Source: Clostridiales bacterium (GTDB taxonomy: Bacteria > Bacillota > Limnochordia > Darwinibacteriales > B1SED10-159). Taken from it: a stretch of 39,367 nt of DNA. The notes under the pieces are model-generated. The model was not told the origin of the DNA, searched no databases, and saw only the letters and a program-made list of their open reading frames with translations. Position numbers and translations under genes: made by a program. Below, one piece after another: positions 33,815-39,367 of this stretch; within the stretch, counting starts at the first letter, position 1, and every line of letters starts with the position of its first letter. The stretch is from contig PWMW01000218.1 of assembly GCA_003559095.1 (NCBI GenBank), positions 1 to 39,367 on the forward strand, in the 5' to 3' direction.

Positions 33815-34801
33815 TTAATCACCCACCATGGTTTCGGCAATGGTTTCCACTACATGGTTTTCTGCTGCTTCCGCAGCGACGCGAATAGCATTGCGAATTG
33901 CTTTGGCATTGGAACTGCCATGGGCAATGATGGAAATGCCGTTAACGCCAAGCAGAGGGGCACCGCCGTATTCTGTATAGTCCATTCGTTTTTTGATCTG
34001 CCGCAGGCCGGGCTTGAGCAGGAGTGCTCCAAGTTTCGTCAGTGTCGTCTTGGTAAACTCTTCCTTCATCATGCCAAATAGCGCACTGCCCAAGCCTTCG
34101 GCGAACTTGAGGACGATGTTGCCTACGAAGCCATCGCAGACGACCACGTCCACATGACCTTTGGGGATTTCCCGTCCTTCGATATTGCCGATGAAGTTTA
34201 ATGAAGAATTTTGCAGCACCTGGTACGCTTTCTGGGCCGCTTCGTTGCCCTTGGTTGGCTCTTCGCCAACGTTCAGCAATCCGACCTTGGGGTTTTGCAC
34301 ACCCAACACTTTCTCGGCGTAGATGGAACTCATTTGGCCAAACTGAACCAATTGGCTGGGACGACAGTCCACATTGGCTCCCACGTCTGCCAGCAGGCAG
34401 ACGCCGGTGAGCGTTGGCATGAGTGATGTGATGGCTGGTCGTTCCACACCCTTGATCCGGCCGATCCCCAAGAGAGAGGCTGCCATAGCTGCCCCGGTGC
34501 TACCGGCACTGATCATGCCCCCAGCTGCGCCAGACTTAACTAACGCTGCAGCCACGGTTAAGCTGGAATCCTTCTTTTTGCGAACGGCCTCTACAGGCGC
34601 TTCGTCCATACCGATGACTTGCGTTGCATGCACAATCTCGACACCATCAGACCCTTCTTTGTTGGCCACCAGAGGCCGCAGAGCGGCTTCGTCACCCACT
34701 AACAGGACCTCGATGCCATGCATAGCTGAGGCTTCCAGAGCCCCGGCCACAATCTGCTCCGGCGCGTAGTCTCCACCAAAGGCGTCAACGGCAATTTTCA
34801 T
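33815..34801 (-). CDS. plsX: Phosphate acyltransferase PlsX
   Basis: PlsX converts acyl-ACP to acyl-phosphate for phospholipid synthesis with PlsY and PlsC. The 328-residue protein begins MKIAVDAFGGDYAPEQIVAG and contains SAGSTGAAMA, LADVGANVDCRP, GLLNVGEEPTKGNE, VCDGFVGNIVLKFAEG and GGAPLLGVNG, all family landmarks. The ATG overlaps the fapR stop (ATGA) with AAGGAGG ten bases upstream. Second gene of the FapR-controlled operon. Confidence 0.97.
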   Translation of the reverse strand: MKIAVDAFGGDYAPEQIVAGALEASAMHGIEVLLVGDEAALRPLVANKEGSDGVEIVHATQVIGMDEAPVEAVRKKKDSSLTVAAALVKSGAAGGMISAGSTGAAMAASLLGIGRIKGVERPAITSLMPTLTGVCLLADVGANVDCRPSQLVQFGQMSSIYAEKVLGVQNPKVGLLNVGEEPTKGNEAAQKAYQVLQNSSLNFIGNIEGREIPKGHVDVVVCDGFVGNIVLKFAEGLGSALFGMMKEEFTKTTLTKLGALLLKPGLRQIKKRMDYTEYGGAPLLGVNGISIIAHGSSNAKAIRNAIRVAAEAAENHVVETIAETMVGD

Positions 34802-35370
34802 GGATTCATATCCTCCTTATGGGCTACATCCATCACGACAAATGTGCCAGAGAATACTATCTCCTGCTCAACCCGGCTTTCCACATCAACCACGAAACGA
34901 GCTTGTTTGCGCTCGCGAACTTTGGCTTGACATACTACCCGCTCATCGAGACGCACAGCCTTTTCGAACTGCACTTGGGCCGTGGCTGTGAGAGCCATCG
35001 ATGAGTTCACAATGGCTACCGCCAAGGAATTGCCCTGGGCAAAAAGGTGATGCCCCCGCACGATCTTGCTCCGTTCAAAGACCATGTCGTGGTGAATGGG
35101 GAGGATGGATACTCCTTGTGAGCCCAAATCCAGCTGCACCAGCTCACCGATGACTTCCATCCCGTGCATGGAACGAAGCTTGGAGTGCGTGGTCTCGGCC
35201 ATTTCTTTGGTTCGTTCACGCAGTTCCGGTATGTTCAGAGCCATGCGATCGAGGCGAATGGTGGCGATGGAAACATGGAAGAGGTCTGCCAGCTGTTGGT
35301 CCGTCAAAAAGGGGTCCTCCGTCAACTTAACACGCAGTTTTTCTCGACGTTCTTGTCGCATACTGGCCAT
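34798..35370 (-). CDS. fapR: Transcription factor FapR (malonyl-CoA-sensing repressor)
   Basis: FapR represses fatty acid and phospholipid genes until malonyl-CoA binds it. The 190-residue protein has an N-terminal HTH (TDQQLADLFHVSIATIRLDR) followed by the linker LNIPELRERTKEMAE, nearly as in Bacillus, then a hot-dog-fold effector domain (GELVQLDLGSQGVSIL, FAQGNSLAVAIVNSSMALT). The ATG at 35368-35370 is chosen for AGGAGGTG seven bases upstream. Upstream in-frame codons lie in the promoter and operator. It heads its operon, with its own operator at 35387-35403, so autoregulation is expected. Confidence 0.96.
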   Translation of the reverse strand: MASMRQERREKLRVKLTEDPFLTDQQLADLFHVSIATIRLDRMALNIPELRERTKEMAETTHSKLRSMHGMEVIGELVQLDLGSQGVSILPIHHDMVFERSKIVRGHHLFAQGNSLAVAIVNSSMALTATAQVQFEKAVRLDERVVCQAKVRERKQARFVVDVESRVEQEIVFSGTFVVMDVAHKEDMNP

Positions 35371-35386
35371 AGTATAACACCTCCTG

Positions 35387-35403
35387 TTAGCACCAGGTTG
35401 TAA
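35387..35403. promoter_or_regulatory. FapR operator
   Basis: The minus strand reads TTACAACCTGGTGCTAA, which matches 13 of 17 positions of the known inverted-repeat FapR box (TTAGTACCTGATACTAA), including both TTA/TAA ends and the ACCT centre. It lies just downstream of the predicted transcription start (near 35408) and before the fapR ribosome site, where a bound repressor would block transcription. Confidence 0.8.
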
Positions 35404-35414
35404 TTGATGGGTAT

Positions 35415-35443
35415 AGTATAATGGATGCAGCTGTTTTTGTAAA
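35415..35443 (-). promoter_or_regulatory. Promoter of the fapR-plsX-fab operon
   Basis: On the minus strand TTTACA (35438-35443) and TATACT (35415-35420) are 17 bases apart. The -35 begins only a few bases after the U tract of the rpmF terminator. A FapR box follows immediately. Confidence 0.8.
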
Positions 35444-35446
35444 GAG

Positions 35447-35484
35447 CAAAAAAAAGATGCAGAGGGCATCCCCCTAGCATCTTT
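35447..35484 (-). terminator. Rho-independent terminator after rpmF
   Basis: On the minus strand AAAGATGC pairs with GCATCTTT, with an inner AGGG/CCCT stem, followed by a run of eight T (35448-35455, which includes the last stem bases). It begins seven bases after the rpmF stop. Confidence 0.88.
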
Positions 35485-35491
35485 AAGGCAA

Positions 35492-35677
35492 TTATTCAGC
35501 AGTCTTCGCCTTGACCACTTCGCGGCCGTTATAGCTTCCGCAGTTAGGGCAGACGCGATGAGGCAGCTTGGGCGATTGGCATTGTGGACACGTATTTGTG
35601 TACAGGCGGTTCAGTTTCCACTGGGAGCGGCGCAGCCGTACCCGAGTCTTGGAATGTTTTCTTTTTGGTAGAGCCAT
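35492..35677 (-). CDS. rpmF: 50S ribosomal protein L32
   Basis: L32 of 61 residues, starting ALPKRKHSKTRVRLRRSQWK. A complete zinc ribbon is present (CPQCQ...CPNCG), so this is the zinc-containing form rather than the cysteine-free paralogue. ATG start with AGGAGGAAT upstream, 16 bases after yceD, closed by its own terminator. Confidence 0.98.
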   Translation of the reverse strand: MALPKRKHSKTRVRLRRSQWKLNRLYTNTCPQCQSPKLPHRVCPNCGSYNGREVVKAKTAE

Positions 35678-35693
35678 GAATATTCCTCCTCTC

Positions 35694-36221
35694 CTACTCT
35701 TTCAACAGATCCGCCAATGCTGCAAGACGGGGATCTGTAACGTGGTTCGTGCAGTTACAGTGAACTTTATTCAGACTCTGGCCGCAGGAATGGCACAGGC
35801 CCTTGCAATCTGCGTCGCAGATGGTCTTCATCGGAACAGACAGCAAAACGGTGTCCCAAAGCAGTTGTTGAAGATCCAATTCATCTCCATGGTAGGTGGG
35901 AATACCATCCAGCCATTCTTCGTCATTGTCCTGATTCAACTCGGCAGCTTTCGCTTGCGGCAGGTATTCTTCGGCAAACTTCGCTTCCAACACCTGCTCA
36001 TAGTCTTCTAGGCAGCGGGTGCAATTCAGGCGTACTTTAATGCTCAAAGAACCCTCCACATACATGCCGCGTCCTGTGTTGGTGACTCGCCCCTCCACCG
36101 TTAGCGGGGAAGACTCGGCAGCAACCTGCGGCGCTTCCTCCGCTAGCTTCCAGGGAACATCCTGGGAAAATGTCAAAACATCGCCTTTGTGGCCCTTCAA
36201 TGATCGAATATTGATGATCAC
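35694..36221 (-). CDS. yceD: YceD family (DUF177) protein
   Basis: YceD/YlbN is almost always encoded just before rpmF and is implicated in 23S rRNA accumulation in plants and bacteria. Its biochemical role is unsettled. The 175-residue product has the paired cysteine segment LNCTRCLEDYEQ and a second pair CDADCKGLCHSCG, then a typical end DPRLAALADLL. I choose GTG 36219-36221 because GAGGTG lies six bases upstream and it gives the family start INIRSLKG. A GTG at 36230 is part of that site. The ATG at 36266 lies upstream of the promoter and is excluded. Confidence 0.93.
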   Translation of the reverse strand: MIINIRSLKGHKGDVLTFSQDVPWKLAEEAPQVAAESSPLTVEGRVTNTGRGMYVEGSLSIKVRLNCTRCLEDYEQVLEAKFAEEYLPQAKAAELNQDNDEEWLDGIPTYHGDELDLQQLLWDTVLLSVPMKTICDADCKGLCHSCGQSLNKVHCNCTNHVTDPRLAALADLLKE

Positions 36222-36237
36222 CGGATTCACCTCATAA

Positions 36238-36266
36238 ATTATACAAAGATTACGGAATGCTGTCAA
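36238..36266 (-). promoter_or_regulatory. Perfect-consensus promoter for yceD-rpmF
   Basis: The minus strand has TTGACA (36261-36266), exactly 17 bases, then TATAAT (36238-36243), a perfect sigma-A match. Transcription would start near 36231-36235, only 10-14 bases before the yceD start codon. Confidence 0.9.
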
Positions 36267-36314
36267 GCAAAAACCTTAACATCCATCCTCGTTCGTAAGC
36301 CGGGGTCCATCCTC

Positions 36315-37097
36315 CTACGACTGCCGGTGCCTGCCCAATACATCAAGGAGCTCCGGCATGACCTCTGCGGTCCGCTGGCGCCCCCGTTCAATGATCTCCG
36401 CAGCCCGGTTCAGCTGTGTGGACATGACGTCGGGCATGTCCATTTTGATGGTAAAATGGGCGCGCTGTCCCCGGCTCTCGGCAATATCACGCTCAAGGAT
36501 ATCAACAGTGCGCATAATGATGTCCGGGACTGTTTTTAAGCGTCCGCGGGGCTCAGGAAAGCCCACGTCCACTCCGATGACAAAGTCCGCCCCCAGCTGC
36601 GGTGGAATGTCATCCGGGACGCGATTTTTCAGTGCTCCATCTACCAAGAGCCGTCCCTCCAGTTCCACTGGGACGAAGACCCCTGGGATCGACATACTGG
36701 CCCGAATGGCCGTGGCCGCGTTTCCCCGTCGGAAGACCACTTGCTCACCGGTATACAGATCAGCAGCTACAAAGGCAGCCGGAACTCGCAGCTGTTCAAT
36801 ATCAGCATCCTTCGTGAGGACCCGCAGCATCTGGTAAATGCGTTCTGACGATACAAAACCCGCAGATGACAGGGTCAAGCGTACCAGGTCATCCCAGTTC
36901 AGCGCAGTGGCCATGCGGGCCAAGAGCTGCCTATCAACGTCTGCTGCATAAAGACCGCCGATGATGGCACCGATACTAGTTCCAGCCACGCAGTGAATGG
37001 CGATCTTGTGCTGCTCCAGCACGTCCAGCACGCCAATGTGCGCCAGCCCCCGGGCTGAACCGGCACCTAAGGCCAGCCCGATCTTGGGGTGGTTCAT
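36315..37097 (-). CDS. Patatin-like phospholipase family protein (YlbK/RssA type)
   Basis: A 260-residue serine hydrolase of the patatin family. It has the oxyanion loop GAGSARG at 11-17, nucleophile Ser41 (GTSIGA) and catalytic Asp153 (VDGALKNRVP), so the Ser-Asp dyad is complete. No signal peptide or membrane segment. B. subtilis ylbK, also patatin-like, lies in the same coaD-to-rpmF interval. The substrate is unknown, a lipid acyl ester being likely. I take the ATG at 37095-37097 because GAGGTG lies five bases upstream. The GTG at 37106 is inside that site. Confidence 0.92.
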   Translation of the reverse strand: MNHPKIGLALGAGSARGLAHIGVLDVLEQHKIAIHCVAGTSIGAIIGGLYAADVDRQLLARMATALNWDDLVRLTLSSAGFVSSERIYQMLRVLTKDADIEQLRVPAAFVAADLYTGEQVVFRRGNAATAIRASMSIPGVFVPVELEGRLLVDGALKNRVPDDIPPQLGADFVIGVDVGFPEPRGRLKTVPDIIMRTVDILERDIAESRGQRAHFTIKMDMPDVMSTQLNRAAEIIERGRQRTAEVMPELLDVLGRHRQS

Positions 37098-37129
37098 TGG
37101 ATTCACCTCGGTTCACGGGGATCGGCAGG

Positions 37130-37145
37130 CCCATGCTCCCATGGG
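37130..37145. other. Small hairpin before the patatin gene
   Basis: CCCATGGGAGCATGGG on the minus strand has perfect six-base arms with a GGAG loop. No U tract. It lies in the 132-base gap between the coiled-coil gene and the patatin gene, where no strong promoter is visible (only TATAAC near 37169 without a good -35). Confidence 0.35.
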
Positions 37146-37229
37146 TGCACCGCTAAACAGGCAGTTATACCTAACCGAGCATCTCCTGAAAGTCCAAATC
37201 GGTCGTCACAAGCTTCCGCAGGCTAGCTG

Positions 37230-37700
37230 TCATGCCTCTGGGTCTGCCGTTGGCTCCAGGGCCTCCCGGCCTTTGGTCACCTGAGCTAGAGTCTTTTCCA
37301 GAGAATCCTGCAGTTGGGTCAGAACGTCATTGGCGTAGGCCTTAGCACCCTCTTCCATCTCTGCCGCCCGCCGCTGCGCCTCTTCCAGGACACGATCCGC
37401 TTCCTGCTGCGCCTGCCTCGTAATCTCGCTTTCCTGGATCAACTTATTGGCATATTCTTCTGCCTGCGAGATCATCCGTTCGGCTTTGTGTTGGCCTTCG
37501 GAGATGACGCGGTCCTTTTCTGTTGACACCATCTCCGCACGCTTGACTTCTTCGGGGAAAGCACCGCGGATCTTATCGACGAGATCCAAGACGTCATCGG
37601 AGTCCAGAAGTACACGACCAGTGAGTGGAATTTCTGGTGCTTTGTCAATCAGTTCTTCGAGTCGATCCAAAAGCATGATGAGGTTCATTTTGCTATTCAT
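37230..37700 (-). CDS. Coiled-coil protein of unknown function next to coaD
   Basis: A 156-residue hydrophilic, glutamate- and glutamine-rich protein. Residues 1-50 form a short N-terminal region (LIMLLDRLEELIDKAPEIPL, then DSDDVLDLVDKIR), and residues 55-145 are a long predicted coiled coil with regular A/E/Q heptads (AERMISQAEEYANKL, QEADRVLEEAQRRAAEM). No signal peptide or membrane segment. Similar proteins beside coaD in Clostridia are labelled ATPase or ATP synthase subunit b-like from coiled-coil resemblance. A DivIVA-like scaffold is another possibility. I assign no function. The ATG at 37698-37700 overlaps the coaD end by eight bases. Confidence 0.85.
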   Translation of the reverse strand: MNSKMNLIMLLDRLEELIDKAPEIPLTGRVLLDSDDVLDLVDKIRGAFPEEVKRAEMVSTEKDRVISEGQHKAERMISQAEEYANKLIQESEITRQAQQEADRVLEEAQRRAAEMEEGAKAYANDVLTQLQDSLEKTLAQVTKGREALEPTADPEA

Positions 37701-38196
37701 GTGTGCCTCGCCCCTTCTTTTCTCGAAATTTGGCATACAAGCGTTCGGCCACAGCTGGTTCAACCCAGCGGGAAACATCGCCGCCCATGCTGGCCACTTC
37801 CTTCACGGCCGATGAACTGAGAAACGAATACTCACTACTTGTCATCATGAACACAGTTTCGATATCGGGAGCCAGCTGCCGATTCATCGATGCCAGCTTG
37901 AACTCGAACTCAAAATCCGTGACTGCCCGCAGTCCACGGACAATGGCCATAGCTTTTCTTGCCTTGGCGTACTCCACGGACAAGCCGCTGAAACTTTCGA
38001 CGGTGACATTATCCAGGGAGGAGGTGGCCTCCTCAAGCATAGTTGTTCGTTCTGTTAGGTCAAACAACGGGGTCTTTTCTGGATTATGTAAGACGGCAAT
38101 GTACATGTGGTCAAAGAGGCGTGCAGCCCGTTCCACAATATCAATGTGACCATAGGTCACGGGGTCGAAGCTGCCTGGGCAGATCCCTATTCTCAT
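37693..38196 (-). CDS. coaD: Phosphopantetheine adenylyltransferase CoaD
   Basis: CoaD makes dephospho-CoA from 4'-phosphopantetheine and ATP, the penultimate step of CoA synthesis, and so supplies the ACP arm and malonyl-CoA made downstream. The 167 residues begin MRIGICPGSFDPVTYGHIDI with the nucleotidyltransferase TxGH motif at 14-17, and contain VRGLRAVTDFEFEF, MTSSEYSFLSSSAVKEVA and the expected basic C-terminus. The ATG overlaps the rsmD stop (ATGA) and has GGGAGGACAAGC upstream. An upstream in-frame start is inside rsmD and lacks a site. Confidence 0.97.
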   Translation of the reverse strand: MRIGICPGSFDPVTYGHIDIVERAARLFDHMYIAVLHNPEKTPLFDLTERTTMLEEATSSLDNVTVESFSGLSVEYAKARKAMAIVRGLRAVTDFEFEFKLASMNRQLAPDIETVFMMTSSEYSFLSSSAVKEVASMGGDVSRWVEPAVAERLYAKFREKKGRGTHE

Positions 38197-38750
38197 TGCT
38201 TGTCCTCCCGTGGGCGAAAAAATGTCAAACACGTATCACCGTAGGTTTCTTTTCGTGTTAAAACTAGATTCAACGGGTCCCCGGGAATATCCTCTTTTCT
38301 ACCTATTTCAGCGATGACCAAACCGCCCGGGAGAATGAGCTCCCCTGCGGCTATGTCCGCTAAGGTTGCTGCAGCCAGTGACCGATAGTACGGCGGATCC
38401 AAGAACACAATGTCAAACCGCCGCTGCTGCCGCTGCAGCACTTTCAAGGCACGTCCTACGTCCATAGCCATGACATCACCGCTGAAGCCTGTATGAAATA
38501 AGTTGTCTTTGAGAACCGCGGCGGCCTGACGCGATCGTTCCACGAACACAGCCGCTGCCGCACCCCGACTTAGGGCCTCGATGCCGATGGCGCCGCTGCC
38601 GGCAAAAAGATCCAGAAAGCGGCTGCCTTGGACGCGATGGCCCAAAATGTTGAACAGGTTTTCTTTGATCCGATCTGTGGTTGGCCGAGTGTCAAGGCCC
38701 TTGATGGTTTTCAGACGACGGCCTTTGGCAGCGCCGGCGATGACTCGCAT
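38193..38750 (-). CDS. rsmD: 16S rRNA (guanine(966)-N(2))-methyltransferase RsmD
   Basis: RsmD uses SAM to methylate G966 of 16S rRNA. The 185-residue protein starts MRVIAGAAKGRRLKT, and has TRPTTDRIKENLFNIL, the SAM motif FLDLFAGSGAIGIEALSRGA and the catalytic DPPY at 118-121. The ATG at 38748-38750 has AAAAGGAG seven bases upstream. A longer in-frame version would overlap recG. It is the usual neighbour of coaD. Confidence 0.96.
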   Translation of the reverse strand: MRVIAGAAKGRRLKTIKGLDTRPTTDRIKENLFNILGHRVQGSRFLDLFAGSGAIGIEALSRGAAAAVFVERSRQAAAVLKDNLFHTGFSGDVMAMDVGRALKVLQRQQRRFDIVFLDPPYYRSLAAATLADIAAGELILPGGLVIAEIGRKEDIPGDPLNLVLTRKETYGDTCLTFFRPREDKQ

Positions 38751-38766
38751 CGACGAACAACTCCTT

Positions 38767-39367
38767 TTAGGGCTGCTGCGCGAGTATATCCCGCCGCAGA
38801 GTTGGATAGTTGGACAGCGTAGGGTCCTGGACCAGAAGTTCACGGGCCGCTTGCACGGCCTCCTCGAGAAGGGGGCGATCCTGTTGAATATCGGCCAACC
38901 GAAACCAAGGTTCGCCGCTCTGACGAACTCCCAATAAGTCGCCGGGACCGCGGATTTTCAGGTCCTCTTCGGCGATGGCTAAGCCATCTTCGGTGCGGCG
39001 GATCACCTGCAAACGACTGCGGCCATTCTCCGATTTTGGATCTGCCAGCAAAAAACAGAAAGCCTGCTTGGCGGAGCGCCCGACCCGCCCCCGCAGTTGG
39101 TGCAGTTGGGCCAGGCCAAAACGATCGGCGTTCTCAACAACCATGACCGTGGCATTGGGAACATTCACTCCCACCTCAACCACCGTGGTAGCCACCAGAA
39201 CATCCAGTTCACCGCCGGCAAACGCCTGCATCACCTGCTCCTTTTCCTTGCCCATCTTTCCGTGGACGATACCCACACGAATACTAGCCAAGGGGCCCCT
39301 GCGCAGATATTCCACTTCCTGCACGACAGCTCGGGCCTCGACCTTGTCCGATTCTTCCACCAGGGGA
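38767..39367 (-). CDS. recG: ATP-dependent DNA helicase RecG (5' part outside window)
   Basis: RecG remodels stalled replication forks and Holliday junctions. Only the last 200 of about 680 residues are visible, entering the frame at PLVEESDKVEARA, which is the helicase motif IV region of RecG. Following are VGIVHGKMGKEKEQVMQAF, motif V LVATTVVEVGVNVPNATVMV and motif VI QLHQLRGRVGRS, then the C-terminal domain (KIRGPGDLLGVRQSG). It is truncated by the window edge and not by mutation. It lies 16 bases upstream of rsmD, so the two are likely cotranscribed. Confidence 0.96.
   Translation of the reverse strand, partial: PLVEESDKVEARAVVQEVEYLRRGPLASIRVGIVHGKMGKEKEQVMQAFAGGELDVLVATTVVEVGVNVPNATVMVVENADRFGLAQLHQLRGRVGRSAKQAFCFLLADPKSENGRSRLQVIRRTEDGLAIAEEDLKIRGPGDLLGVRQSGEPWFRLADIQQDRPLLEEAVQAARELLVQDPTLSNYPTLRRDILAQQP

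Noticed and set aside
1-39367. CRISPR arrays, tRNA or rRNA genes, insertion sequences, defence islands
   Set aside because: No regularly spaced repeats, tRNA-like cloverleaf with CCA end, transposase or defence gene was seen. The window is dense housekeeping sequence.

Overview
The window reads as chromosomal housekeeping DNA from a flagellated, Gram-positive-type bacterium of the Bacillota (Firmicutes), moderately GC-rich by eye. The reasons are a CodY repressor in the clpQ/clpY (hslVU) operon, a FapR lipid regulator with a recognisable operator at its own promoter, folate-type TrmFO, YlxM, RbgA, and a gene order matching the Bacillus subtilis blocks recG-fapR-plsX-fab-rnc-smc-ftsY-ylxM-ffh-rpsP-trmD-rplS-rbgA-rnhB and dprA-topA-trmFO-xerC-hslV-hslU-codY-flgB. 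DUF494 (Smg) beside dprA and the lack of sporulation genes fit a deeper-branching lineage, but the genus cannot be named from the sequence. 42 of 43 protein genes lie on the minus strand, so transcription runs from high to low coordinates. Only comM is on the plus strand.

Layout in transcription order. (1) 39367-36315: recG 3' end, rsmD, coaD, a coiled-coil protein, a patatin-like lipase. (2) 36266-35447: a consensus promoter, yceD and rpmF, closed by a terminator. (3) 35443-28802: FapR-controlled phospholipid and fatty acid operon fapR-plsX-fabH-fabD-fabG-acpP, an internal terminator-like hairpin, then fabF-rnc and a terminator. (4) 28716-24048: smc and ftsY. (5) 24010-19973: strong promoter, then ylxM-ffh-rpsP-khpA-rimM-trmD-rplS and a terminator. 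(6) 19940-15334: lepB-rbgA-rnhB-HD-GYP-yraN-dacF and a terminator. (7) 15261-13827: two tandem Lrp/AsnC regulators with long structured leaders. (8) 13841-12402: comM on the plus strand, tail-to-tail with the second regulator and divergent from dprA. (9) 12283-3555: dprA, smg (own promoter), topA-trmFO-xerC-hslV-hslU-codY and a terminator. (10) 3445-1: flagellar basal-body genes flgB-flgC-fliE-fliF-fliG, the last cut by the window edge.

Together the genes cover lipid synthesis and its FapR control, SRP-dependent targeting (Ffh, FtsY, signal peptidase), ribosome and tRNA maturation, chromosome maintenance (SMC, TopA, XerC, RecG, RNase HII), proteolysis (HslUV), nutrient sensing (CodY, two Lrp-type regulators), DNA uptake processing (DprA, ComM) and the start of motility. 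I found no mobile element, CRISPR array, tRNA, rRNA or clearly novel system. The points most worth a second look are regulatory: the near-leaderless yceD-rpmF promoter, the acpP/fabF attenuator, the FapR operator, repeats and competing stems in the Lrp leaders, and a recurrent extended -10 element.
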